Of a stretch of 64,000 nucleotides of DNA, positions 20,750 through 29,362 are shown piece by piece. The stretch's first letter is position 1; each line of letters begins with the position of its first letter. The stretch lies in assembly GCA_937625935.1 (NCBI GenBank), contig OW569357.1:434001-498000 (forward strand), written 5' to 3'. The notes beneath the pieces were generated by a model. The model did no database searches. It was not told the origin of the DNA and worked only from the letters and a program-made list of their open reading frames with translations. Made by a program: the position numbers and the translations under genes. Source of the DNA: Tetramitus jugosus. Lineage: Eukaryota > Heterolobosea > Eutetramitea > Acrasida > Vahlkampfiidae.

Positions 20750-22612
20750 ATGACCTCCTCTTCCACTGAAACTGACAAGAAAACTCTTCAAAAGCACAAG
20801 CTCTTTGAATTTGAATTTCGGACTGTTTTCGAAAATCCAAAATGTTTCCCCGTTTTTCTCAGTCAAGCTGCCAATGAATACAATGCAGAGATCGTGATCA
20901 TGTTTACCCATCTCGAGTGGTTTCATGCCATGACAGCGGATCGCGCCAACCTTTTTGAGCACTTTATCACGCTCACGGAAAAAAATGGCTCCTCAGGTAT
21001 ACTCAAAGGCGCCAAGCAACGGATACTGGGTCTCGAATTATCCCGATTGGGATTACAACAACAACAACAAAATGGTTCACTGACGGACAGATCAGGCAAT
21101 ACGACTCCAACTTCTCCAATCTCACCCAACAAGCTCGCATCCTTTTTCTCCAGGGTTCGTCATCCGTCTTCCCCATCGACATCACACCAGAGCTTTCAAA
21201 GCGACTTTACAAACATTTCGCTCAATGAAAAGGAACAAGACTTGTGCAACATGTGTGAGCTGTATGCGCACTGTGCGAGCTTGATGGAGGTATTTGTCAA
21301 GAATGGAACAAAGCACGAGGTGAACATTTCTCACGGTGTTCGAAACGATCTGACCATTCGTTGGGAAGAGTTCATGAGATTGTACTATCAATCTGTGGAA
21401 GTCATTATTGGACACAATGAACAGGAAGCTGAGTCGTCATCTGCTGCTTCTTCATCCTCGCAAGCCAATAACACGACACAGCATGAAGAATATTTATTGT
21501 GTGACTCTGCACAGGAGCTCAAGAAGCAGTGTGCTCTCTTGTTTAACAGTTGCCGTTTGGCACTGGAGATGACCTTGTCTGATGACATGTTTCCGCGATT
21601 CAAGAGATCAAAGACTTGGCTCAAATTTGTTCAGTCGTGTTCATTGGACGAAATTGCAAAGTTTGGTGAAAATAGAGCCTCTTCGACAATTGAACCATTG
21701 CGGCTATCGTTGGAAGATATGGCAAGATCAATGATCACTCCAAAGGATGTCTCTCTCGCTCGTGTTATCCTCAGAGATTACTACCATTGGAAAGTATTGA
21801 AACAGAAGAAGTTGGCACTTTACTACTCTGACATTCGATTTTTGCAGAATGATGCATTGGGAGTACATGGTCACTTGAATGCATACAAGACGACTTATGA
21901 GTTCAACACAACTGCTGCCAATTTTGCTGCCATGTTTCTGTCGAAACAGTACTATACAGCCATCTCAGAGATGGAAGTGGATTGTGTTGCCTACATTCCC
22001 ATGGAGACAAGACCGGTCACTCCAAACACTCCCTCTGCTGCCAACGTTGCCAACATGGTCTTCCCTGTCACTGGCAGTAGCAGTACGACGAATGCACGTA
22101 ACATCAATAACATTCTGTCGAATCGCACGAGAGATACTCTCGAACAACCAAAGGAGATTATTCACTATGGATCAACAGTGCTGTACGAGAAGAAGAGTAC
22201 CGCGTTGGTCAAGAGAGAGTTTGTACAGACGAGTACAGTGTTTTATGAACCAGGAACCCGTTCCTATTTCTATGTATTCAAGTATTGTGAACACAAGGAT
22301 CTACCAGAGGTCGTCAAGGGATTTGTCAGAGGAGTCTCTTATGGTGTGGCTTCCTTTACTGAGAATGCTGGCAAGTGCCGCTACAATTCTGTTTTCATGG
22401 TCAACTTAAAGGGATTAATGGCGTCCAAGAAAGAGAAACCTGGCCTTCTGGCTCGTCAAGGTGTTGCCTATCACACCAAAGGAACCATCAAGAAGATGGA
22501 AGAGTATGTCGAAGAAGCCAGAAAGGTTAACTTCCAGTTGGAAGACGATCTGCAATTGATGCGTCCTCTGCGAGAGTACTGTGCTGAATTCCAGATTGTG
22601 CCAGAAGTATAA
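20750..22612 (+). CDS. RGS - START domain protein (620 aa)
   Basis: The N-terminal half is a split RGS domain: residues 17-60 (F-E-F-E-F-R-T-V-F-E-N-P, F-P-V-F-L, N-A-E-I-V-I-M-F), a Ser/Pro/Gln insert, then the closing part with D-D-M-F-P-R-F-K-R-S-K-T-W near 285. RGS domains speed GTP hydrolysis on G-alpha subunits. Residues about 340-610 resemble a START lipid-binding domain (V-K-R-E-F-V-Q-T-S, YFYVFKYCEHKDLPEVV, G-V-A-S-F, V-N-L-K-G-L-M). The combination suggests a lipid-responsive regulator of heterotrimeric G-protein signalling. The next gene on the same strand is a stand-alone START protein. Confidence 0.75.
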   Translation: MTSSSTETDKKTLQKHKLFEFEFRTVFENPKCFPVFLSQAANEYNAEIVIMFTHLEWFHAMTADRANLFEHFITLTEKNGSSGILKGAKQRILGLELSRLGLQQQQQNGSLTDRSGNTTPTSPISPNKLASFFSRVRHPSSPSTSHQSFQSDFTNISLNEKEQDLCNMCELYAHCASLMEVFVKNGTKHEVNISHGVRNDLTIRWEEFMRLYYQSVEVIIGHNEQEAESSSAASSSSQANNTTQHEEYLLCDSAQELKKQCALLFNSCRLALEMTLSDDMFPRFKRSKTWLKFVQSCSLDEIAKFGENRASSTIEPLRLSLEDMARSMITPKDVSLARVILRDYYHWKVLKQKKLALYYSDIRFLQNDALGVHGHLNAYKTTYEFNTTAANFAAMFLSKQYYTAISEMEVDCVAYIPMETRPVTPNTPSAANVANMVFPVTGSSSTTNARNINNILSNRTRDTLEQPKEIIHYGSTVLYEKKSTALVKREFVQTSTVFYEPGTRSYFYVFKYCEHKDLPEVVKGFVRGVSYGVASFTENAGKCRYNSVFMVNLKGLMASKKEKPGLLARQGVAYHTKGTIKKMEEYVEEARKVNFQLEDDLQLMRPLREYCAEFQIVPEV

Positions 22613-22638
22613 ATAAACCCAACAACATCTGAGGATTC

Positions 22639-22688
22639 GGAACAGCGATATCTGCATGAAACCTGTCGCTGTCAACTGTCGCTGTTCC
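22639..22688 (+). repeat. Inverted repeat in the 3' flank of the RGS-START gene
   Basis: The arm GGAACAGCGA (22639-22648) is repeated as its exact reverse complement TCGCTGTTCC (22679-22688) with 30 bases between. The right part also has a direct repeat CTGTCGCTGT. It starts 27 bases after the stop codon, so it could fold in the mRNA 3' UTR. Confidence 0.5.
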
Positions 22689-22823
22689 AAATCAACATCA
22701 AAATAATTGAACAAGTTCAGAGAATATCCCCTTCAGTAAAAACACCAAGATTGACATTTAATTACCCCAGATAACACAAACGAACAACACAATCAACTCT
22801 TTTCCACCTTCGCCGATCATATC

Positions 22824-23579
22824 ATGTCGTCCAAAGTCATTACCATTCCGTTCAGTGAGGAATCGATTCAAGCATTTAAACAGGTCATGCAGAACAAACT
22901 GGAACAATTCAAGAGTGAAGCATGTACCGACAGTCGTCAAATCTGGAAATTCGACAGTGAAGTCAACGGTGTTCAAAGGTATCGCAAGATTTCTGCCCCG
23001 GATGATCCCCATGCGACATACAAGGGCAAATATTGCATCACTGATGCACAAATGACAGCAAGGCAGTTCACACACTGGATCAAGTCTGTGGGTGAGAATG
23101 TCACGCTGAAAAAACAAAGAATTTCATCTCCGATCCTCGAGAGTAACATTATCGAGTGTGAGCTGTTGAACAAGGGCGAGGACAGCAAGCAGAGAGTGTA
23201 CACGATGGAGCAATTGTTGGTGGAAACACCGTCGTCTCTCGTGTCCAACAGAGAATTCTATATTATTAGTGTGTTTGAATTTGTGTCGGATGATGAAGCT
23301 TTCTATGTGCAGACGAGTATCGAACATGAGCTTTTGCCTGATACATCGGGTTTTGTTCGAGCTACTCTGAAGATTAGTGGATGGCATATTGAGAAGAGCA
23401 AGAGTCAAGGAACGGAAGATTACGAATCCAACACTGATCTCAATGCAGTGTTCTTGTCTCAAGTAGACACTGGAGGATGGTTGCCTGCATGGATTGTGAA
23501 TACAGCAGCACCAGAGCAAGTGTTGGTCATTGAGAAGTATGCCTCACTATTGAAGGAAACGCGCAACAACAACAAATAA
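22824..23579 (+). CDS. START domain lipid-binding protein (251 aa)
   Basis: The whole protein reads as one START domain. It has K-F-D-S-E-V-N-G-V-Q-R-Y, M-T-A-R-Q-F-T-H-W-I, V-S-N-R-E-F-Y-I, G-F-V-R-A-T-L-K-I-S-G-W, and a C-terminal lid helix after L-S-Q-V-D-T-G-G-W-L-P-A-W-I-V-N. START domains bind a single lipid (sterol, phospholipid or ceramide) in a deep pocket and often carry it between membranes. No signal or membrane helix is visible, so it is probably cytosolic. The ligand cannot be read from the sequence. It lies 211 bases downstream of another START-containing gene, which may reflect local duplication of the domain. Confidence 0.85.
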   Translation: MSSKVITIPFSEESIQAFKQVMQNKLEQFKSEACTDSRQIWKFDSEVNGVQRYRKISAPDDPHATYKGKYCITDAQMTARQFTHWIKSVGENVTLKKQRISSPILESNIIECELLNKGEDSKQRVYTMEQLLVETPSSLVSNREFYIISVFEFVSDDEAFYVQTSIEHELLPDTSGFVRATLKISGWHIEKSKSQGTEDYESNTDLNAVFLSQVDTGGWLPAWIVNTAAPEQVLVIEKYASLLKETRNNNK

Positions 23580-23605
23580 AGCATCATGAATGTGACTTCT
23601 GTAGT

Positions 23606-23776
23606 TCATGTAGTTGTGCAGCTGAACGCTCCGTTGGGACGAGCTTTTTTCTTTCCCAGGACATGCTCTTGAACAAAAGAGGAGTAACCAACTGTCGCCC
23701 CAAAAAAAAACATCACCTGTTCCATGTCGGGTAAGGTCCGCCCTGAAGTACGGAATTTATAAATACGATGGATCAT
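23606..23776 (-). CDS. Possible small protein (56 aa), low confidence
   Basis: A minus-strand ATG frame lies between two rightward genes. It reads M-I-H-R-I-Y-K-F-R, then a hydrophobic M-F-F-F-G-A-T-V-G-Y and a basic G-K-K-K-A-R-P-N. This could be a small membrane or mitochondrial protein, but it may equally be chance sequence in the 3' flank of the START gene. I know no family match. Confidence 0.2.
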   Translation of the reverse strand: MIHRIYKFRTSGRTLPDMEQVMFFFGATVGYSSFVQEHVLGKKKARPNGAFSCTTT

Positions 23777-23870
23777 CCAGAAGATGGTGGGGACCACTAC
23801 CAAGACAACCAACCATCCACATCACACAGAACAGTTTCTGAAACCATCATTAACAACAACAAGATAAATC

Positions 23871-24857
23871 ATGGGAAATCAATTACAAGCTGAAAATCGG
23901 CAACTGTCCGTATCTGTTGAATCAGATTTGCCACCTAAGCGATCATTAACTGACTGGGATGACAGTGAACTATTGTTGAGAGTCAAGTTACTGCAGAGTC
24001 CTCAAATGGATGGTCCTTGCTCTGAAATTACTCGCTACATGCACAGTATGGCACTCGAAAGAGAAAACAACAGCAACAACAATAGAGAAAATGTTGCTTC
24101 ATCGGCATCACTGCCACAACAAGAAGGTAGTTCCACGAATGATAACACACGGAGAAGATCACTGACATCTTCGTTTCCAAGTGCCAGAAACAATAACAAC
24201 GGTAGGCTAGTGTCTCGCTTGTACGATGAAGAAATTGGTAGTCTGTATTGGAACATTTGTGCTCTGAGCTACTTGGACAATACGTACTCCAAATGTATGA
24301 TGTCTCGTTTCGGATCCAATCTTGTCAATGACACTGTGAGAGAGTTTTATCGAAACGTTAGAGGTGGTCCTTCTGTGATGGGAACAGAGACGGGTATGAG
24401 CCAAGTGGTTTCAGCTGCTGATGAGTGCCTTTCTCCAGAGTTGAATCGCTCGTTTAGTCATCGTTTGACTCAACTTACATCGAGTGATGTGAGTGATCAA
24501 CTGTTGTCTCAAGAGTTTGAACCAATGGTCTATCAATCCACTACATCACTCGACATTGTCGATGTGTCAAAGGGGCAAGTGAAACGGAAATTGCAAGACA
24601 CGAGAGCAGGTGCCTGCAAGCAATATGCATCTCCTAATCTTCGTTCGAGCTCTGATGATAATTCACTGAACTTTGCCTACCAGTACACAAGGTTTCAACA
24701 GTGCGCAATTGCAAACATGTGTGCCAATGAGATACGGTCTTGTATGGAAAGCAAATCCGATGGCTCATTTTCAACATGTTTCGCCTCGAGAGACTACGGC
24801 AGTAAGATGGAGAGATGTGTAAGCAAGGTGAGGGAATCTTTTGAACAACAATCGTAG
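23871..24857 (+). CDS. Unrecognised protein with Cys-rich C-terminus (328 aa)
   Basis: No family is recognised. The protein begins MGNQLQAEN, has an Asn/Ser-rich stretch (about 60-110), then a conserved-looking region (YDEEIGSLYWNICALSYLDN). The C-terminal ~60 residues carry five spaced cysteines (Q-C-A-I-A-N-M-C-A-N-E, R-S-C, S-T-C, E-R-C). This resembles CHCH-like proteins only loosely and the spacing does not fit twin CX9C. Gly2 is present, but residue 6 does not fit the usual myristoylation pattern. The single long frame with good codon usage supports a real gene. Confidence 0.65.
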   Translation: MGNQLQAENRQLSVSVESDLPPKRSLTDWDDSELLLRVKLLQSPQMDGPCSEITRYMHSMALERENNSNNNRENVASSASLPQQEGSSTNDNTRRRSLTSSFPSARNNNNGRLVSRLYDEEIGSLYWNICALSYLDNTYSKCMMSRFGSNLVNDTVREFYRNVRGGPSVMGTETGMSQVVSAADECLSPELNRSFSHRLTQLTSSDVSDQLLSQEFEPMVYQSTTSLDIVDVSKGQVKRKLQDTRAGACKQYASPNLRSSSDDNSLNFAYQYTRFQQCAIANMCANEIRSCMESKSDGSFSTCFASRDYGSKMERCVSKVRESFEQQS

Positions 24858-25033
24858 AAAAGGGAAGTGTAGTTCTTAGCATGTAAATAAAAGGAGATTT
24901 ATAGCAGAACGAGCGAATTTCTAAGGAGGTTTCACCCACAATCGATCTATATCATCCCGACCGTTGTCCACCGTTTACGACACCTTCCCCGATTCAAACG
25001 GTTCTAGAATCTCCGCGGTATTGTTCCAAACCA

Positions 25034-25051
25034 ATTAGCCGTACGGCTAAT
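25034..25051. repeat. 18-bp perfect palindrome upstream of an unknown gene
   Basis: ATTAGCCGT is followed at once by its reverse complement ACGGCTAAT. It lies 29 bases upstream of the nearest in-frame ATG (25080) and 68 upstream of the preferred one (25119). Its position suggests a dimeric transcription-factor site or a promoter hairpin. Confidence 0.5.
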
Positions 25052-25118
25052 ATCCTTGTGTTTATTTTTCATTGTTTGCATGTGCGCAACTTTACTTCCA
25101 TCACCCAATAGATATCGT

Positions 25119-26321
25119 ATGGATAATAGTGAAAGAAACCACATGTATCACAACGACAAGAAGACCATTGCTACAGATTTTGGTCCTAGTGATCCCCAAT
25201 CTGACTCCCACTTTTCTCTTTCCTTGCGTTCTTCACCTCTTCCTATCATCGATAGAAGAACGAGTGGTGGGAATGTGTCGAATAATCTAGGTCAGACCTT
25301 TGGCTTGGATCATGGTGGTGAGGGTAATGCTGAGAAAAAGGTATCTCCTTCCACCTCGAGTAATTCTGTCCTTAATCATTCAGCTTCTCTCTCCTCAATC
25401 GACATTAATGTTTCTATTATCGTCATACGGCAGTATTGCACTCGATTGATTTCGTGGAGAGGCTTCAGTATGGAGTCCATCTTCCATCCTCATGTTGCTT
25501 CTATTGTGTTAGATCGGAAGAAGAGAGAGGAGACACTAGCTAATTCAATGGACTATGAAGCGGTGAGCAATCTGGTTTTGCACAATAATCATGTTCACTA
25601 TGACAAGGAGAACAACGACTTGAGCTCTTCTCCCCCTCATCCCACTAGATTGAGATCTGACAATGCTGTTGCAAGACTTTCAGTTCTTAGTTTGGAGAAC
25701 AAGTGGGACATATTGAGTCACATACACGAATCGTATTGCTCCTACGAGAACGAGAAATCCAGGAGGTTGGAGGAATTGATAAAACTGATTCACGAGGACT
25801 CGTTTGTTGTTTCCTCCGTGGAAAAGTGGTGGGAGTATCTCAAGAATGGAAGAACAGTAGCTCACAGGAAAGCTCTAACTTATACATTACTTAAGATTGT
25901 AGATATTCTAGTACCTTATTCGATTTGGTCTCCCTCAGGGAAAGTGGCTGCAATCCAGGAGGATACACGAAGAATACTAAAAAACAATCGGCTTGTGGAG
26001 TTCAATCACTTGCAAGACACTTTGATGATGTTGTGTGATAATTGGGTCAACATGCGCAAAAGACATGACATCAATAACATTATGGAAATGTCCAGAGATC
26101 ACGCAAAGTCTATTGCGATGCAGTACCATTGTTTTCTGGATGATTTATTGACTAAAGTGGTTCCTATGAACATTAAAAGAGAGTCTCCGAGCGAAGCTCT
26201 TTCATCAACCGCACCACCTCTTGCAAGAACTCAATCTCTACAACATCGAATTCAGCAGCAGTGGAAACACAATAAGTCCATTTCCTTCTCACAAATGGTC
26301 TGGACCAAGGAAGCAGAGTGA
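25119..26321 (+). CDS. Unrecognised protein with helical C-terminal half (400 aa)
   Basis: No family is recognised. The N-terminal ~190 residues are Ser/Asn-rich with low complexity. From about residue 195 the sequence becomes helical (LSVLSLENKWDILSHIHESY, V-E-K-W-W-E-Y-L-K-N-G, TLLKIVDILVPYSIWSPSG, D-T-L-M-M-L-C-D-N-W), perhaps a HEAT-like or TFIIS-N-like bundle, which is only a guess. The frame stays open upstream to 25056 via a non-ATG codon, and an earlier ATG at 25080 would add 13 residues. A perfect palindrome lies just upstream. Confidence 0.6.
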   Translation: MDNSERNHMYHNDKKTIATDFGPSDPQSDSHFSLSLRSSPLPIIDRRTSGGNVSNNLGQTFGLDHGGEGNAEKKVSPSTSSNSVLNHSASLSSIDINVSIIVIRQYCTRLISWRGFSMESIFHPHVASIVLDRKKREETLANSMDYEAVSNLVLHNNHVHYDKENNDLSSSPPHPTRLRSDNAVARLSVLSLENKWDILSHIHESYCSYENEKSRRLEELIKLIHEDSFVVSSVEKWWEYLKNGRTVAHRKALTYTLLKIVDILVPYSIWSPSGKVAAIQEDTRRILKNNRLVEFNHLQDTLMMLCDNWVNMRKRHDINNIMEMSRDHAKSIAMQYHCFLDDLLTKVVPMNIKRESPSEALSSTAPPLARTQSLQHRIQQQWKHNKSISFSQMVWTKEAE

Positions 26322-26711
26322 TACTTGAAAGATCCAATTCGAACTGGTTGCCTTTCATAGAGATACGATGAATTCTAACTGCTGGAAATCAAAGAAGGAC
26401 AAGATGAGCAAGGAAACCTCAATGGGCAGGTTAAAGGAGTCGAATCCCTTGAAGTTATATTCATTTCCCAAAAGAAGTTCTACACTAAATTAACTCATTT
26501 TCTTGGTCCTTGTTGCTATCCTTTCTGTAATTTTAGAGTCATCAGGAAGTTGTGATAACGAACGGTGTATTTTTTTCGTATTTTTAGGTCAACCTACTTC
26601 CTTGAATATTCGGCCAAGGAATACAACCTGCTGTATATCTTCTTAAGAGTCTCCAGGAGAACTTAACCAATTCAAAACAACAAACATAAGAAGTACAGTT
26701 GAACTGATAGA
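26322..26711. promoter_or_regulatory. Intergenic region upstream of the secreted Cys-rich protein gene
   Basis: It spans the 3' flank of the preceding gene and the promoter of the gene at 26712. The T-rich stretch at 26569-26585 is notable. No gene or repeat is seen. Confidence 0.35.
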
Positions 26712-27689
26712 ATGAAAATCATTGTTGCACTACTCGTCTTGATTGCTCTTGTCGCTTTCGCAGTTGATCCTTCTACTGCCTCCAGAGTTAGAAAAACTCG
26801 TTCTGTAAAGACTGGTTATACTTGTGGTGGAGTTACATGCCCTCCTGGTGATCTTTGCTGTTCCAATAACTATATTGGATCCTTCAGAAACCAGTGTTAC
26901 AGCCCAAAGACTCACCACTGTATTCCTGACGATTTCCGACCAGCTCAGAACTGTCTCTGTGGAAAGTATGATGGTTGCTGTAATGAGGTCTGCTTTGATG
27001 CCAAGTTTTACACCTGCGATCGCCATACTGGTCAATTGAAGCCTATTTCTCAAACTCCTCCTCAACCCTCTCATCCATCTTGTAAGAAACACTGCCCAGA
27101 GAAGTCCTATCCACCTCCAGAGCCTACTTACTCAGAGCCTACCTATCCATCTCCATCTCCTTCCTATCCTGAGCAGAGCTGCCCAGAGGAATCTTATCCA
27201 ACACAACCAAGTTACCCTGCTGAGTCAAGCTACACTACCGAGTCAAGTTGTCCTGAAGAGTCATATCCTACACAACCAAGTTATCCTGCTGAGTCAAGCC
27301 ATCCAGTTGAACCAAGCTACCCTGTTGAGTCAAGTTGTCCTCAAGAGTCATACCCAACTGAACCAAGCTACCCTGCTGAGTCAAGTTATCATGCTGAACC
27401 AAGCTGCCCTGAAGAGTCCTACGCCCCACAACCTTCTTATTCAAAGCCATCACACAGTGGCACTTGTGGACAATTTCAGTGCGGTTCTCAAGACTTATGC
27501 TGCTCAAACAACGTGATTGGTTTCTATACTGATCAATGCTACTCTCCAAGCACACACCATTGTATACCTGACGAGTACTCACCTAACAAAAATTGCCTCT
27601 GCGGAAAGTACGACGGTTGCTGCAACGGTGTTTGCTTCGATGCAAAGCACTACATCTGCAAGGGAGGATCCATTGTCTGGAAGGGTTAA
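26712..27689 (+). CDS. Secreted two-module cysteine-rich protein with Ser/Pro/Tyr repeat linker (325 aa)
   Basis: A signal peptide (MKIIVALLVLIALVAFA) is followed by a ~50-residue module with ten cysteines: C-G-G-V-T-C-P-P-G-D-L-C-C, then C-Y-S-P-K-T-H-H-C, C-L-C-G-K-Y-D-G-C-C and C-F-D-A-K-F-Y-T-C. A near-identical module lies at the C-terminus (about 265-320). Between them are about nine imperfect repeats of C-P-E-E-S-Y-P-T-Q-P-S-Y-P-A-E-S-S. The CY(D/S)Pxx(H/Y)xC style occurs in extracellular protist proteins. The two ends could cross-link or bind glycans while the linker acts as a spacer, as in cyst-wall or surface-coat proteins. That role is inference. Confidence 0.7.
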   Translation: MKIIVALLVLIALVAFAVDPSTASRVRKTRSVKTGYTCGGVTCPPGDLCCSNNYIGSFRNQCYSPKTHHCIPDDFRPAQNCLCGKYDGCCNEVCFDAKFYTCDRHTGQLKPISQTPPQPSHPSCKKHCPEKSYPPPEPTYSEPTYPSPSPSYPEQSCPEESYPTQPSYPAESSYTTESSCPEESYPTQPSYPAESSHPVEPSYPVESSCPQESYPTEPSYPAESSYHAEPSCPEESYAPQPSYSKPSHSGTCGQFQCGSQDLCCSNNVIGFYTDQCYSPSTHHCIPDEYSPNKNCLCGKYDGCCNGVCFDAKHYICKGGSIVWKG

Positions 27690-27873
27690 ATTCTGTCAGA
27701 GGGCAAGTGGCGCCACACATGTAAATAATATAGGGATTGTTTTAATGGCAATCTCACAATAAATCATCAACTCCTTTCATGATTCTCTTCTGTGCACCTG
27801 TCCTCTCTTTTTTAAGGTGATACCCCGAGCTTGAAAACAACAACCTTCAAACACAGAACAAACTCCTCAGAAC

Positions 27874-29172
27874 ATGCAAGAAGTTGTGACAATCCAAAAT
27901 CGCATCTTACCAGGGTCTTCTGTGCTGTTGGGCCTAGGATACAGTAACTATGGTGAATTGTGGATCAATGACACACAACATCCAAAGGTGAAGGTAGTCG
28001 GCTGCGAATTCAACCTCCAGGGTATGAAGGAACGAGAGGACGGTTACACCGTGGATCATGGAGCAGATCAGTTCTTGAGGAGTCAAGGTCAGAGACACAT
28101 TAAGCAAATTGCGTGTGGTTCCTTGCATACCCTTCTGTTGGAGTTCAATGGAAGGTGTTGGGCAGTGGGTGATAACGCGGATGGACAATTGGGTCTCGGT
28201 TCAAACAAAAAAGCAAAGTATCCTACGTTGATACGAGGTGATATTGAAAATCAGAGAATAGAGTGTATAGGCACCGGTGGGTGGTTCTCTGCCTTTTTGA
28301 GTGTCACGGGACAGGTGTTCACTTGTGGTAACATTGCTCGCCAGTTTTGGGACAATGATCGTCAGATTATGGTTTCAAACCATGGTGAAAAGAAACAGAC
28401 ACAATATATACCCCGAGCTGTCATCATGAAGGATATTCATGATGGTGTGAATCGAATATGTAAAATTGGTTGTGGTAATCGATTTCTGCTCATGCAAGAC
28501 CTGGCCACAATGAACGTGTACGAATTGGGAAATCCAAACCCTCATCTTGGACGGGAACAAGACGATCCATATCCATCACTCACTCACTACATTCATCCTG
28601 TGACACTCAATAGGAATCTCATTGATTTCCAATGTAAGAAGATCGATGGAGGAGAAATATTTTCAGTTCTGTTGGACTACAAGGGTAATTTGTTCACTGC
28701 AAGTTTGCAAGAAGACTATGTCTGTGTACAATCTCTTCGTACGCGAAATGTACCTGTGATTGATGTTTGTTGTTCCTGGGCTGAGTACATAGCTCTAGAT
28801 GCGAGTGGGCTTGTGCACATTGGCAATGTTGCGCACAAGGAACTTGTTACTCTGCTCTCTTTGGGTCCAATGAAACAAATAGGTGCAGGTATCATTCAAA
28901 TGTACGCTCGTTCTGGCCAGACTGTGTTCAAGATTTCTGAGGGTACAGCAAGTGACCAAACGACACCAGAGCAACTTCAATTTGAGGAGGAAGTCGATCT
29001 GAAGGAGAAGGAATTTATTCAATTGACTGGCTGTTACTTCACAACAATGATACATTTAGCCAATGTGAAGTGCTTGCCACTCATGCCCAACATCCATTCG
29101 TTGCGAATGAGACAAGTTCTGTGCGATGTGACCATTATCTGTGCCGCAAACAACAACGACTATGAAATGTGA
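27874..29172 (+). CDS. RCC1-repeat protein ending in a truncated BTB start (432 aa)
   Basis: The body holds RCC1 beta-propeller blades, for example I-A-C-G-S-L-H-T-L-L-L-E-F-N-G with WAVGDNADGQLGLGSN, and F-S-A-F-L-S-V-T-G-Q-V-F-T-C-G. RCC1-like propellers act as GTPase exchange factors or protein scaffolds. The last ~20 residues (SLRMRQVLCDVTIICA) look like the first strand and helix of a BTB domain, but a stop follows where about 90 more residues would be expected. RCC1-BTB fusions are common in this kind of organism, so this copy is probably 3'-truncated. The next gene starts only 190 bases downstream. Confidence 0.78.
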   Translation: MQEVVTIQNRILPGSSVLLGLGYSNYGELWINDTQHPKVKVVGCEFNLQGMKEREDGYTVDHGADQFLRSQGQRHIKQIACGSLHTLLLEFNGRCWAVGDNADGQLGLGSNKKAKYPTLIRGDIENQRIECIGTGGWFSAFLSVTGQVFTCGNIARQFWDNDRQIMVSNHGEKKQTQYIPRAVIMKDIHDGVNRICKIGCGNRFLLMQDLATMNVYELGNPNPHLGREQDDPYPSLTHYIHPVTLNRNLIDFQCKKIDGGEIFSVLLDYKGNLFTASLQEDYVCVQSLRTRNVPVIDVCCSWAEYIALDASGLVHIGNVAHKELVTLLSLGPMKQIGAGIIQMYARSGQTVFKISEGTASDQTTPEQLQFEEEVDLKEKEFIQLTGCYFTTMIHLANVKCLPLMPNIHSLRMRQVLCDVTIICAANNNDYEM

Positions 29173-29362
29173 AGCAATCTAATCAGTCATACCCTCCCTG
29201 GAAGTTCAAAAAGGTTTTGAAGGAAACAAACTCCAGAGAGCTTTCACTGGTGTTTCAAGGATCACGAAATGAACATCACAATCACAGCAAAAATTCGTGT
29301 TATCGACCAATAAAAAAAGAAGACACACGTGTGTTCGCACCTTGACTTTTCGCTGGCTAAAA

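Noticed and set aside
29173-29350. A tiny intron that would continue the BTB domain after 29169
   Set aside because: The only usable GT...AG would be about 18 nt, and the continued translation does not resemble a BTB domain.
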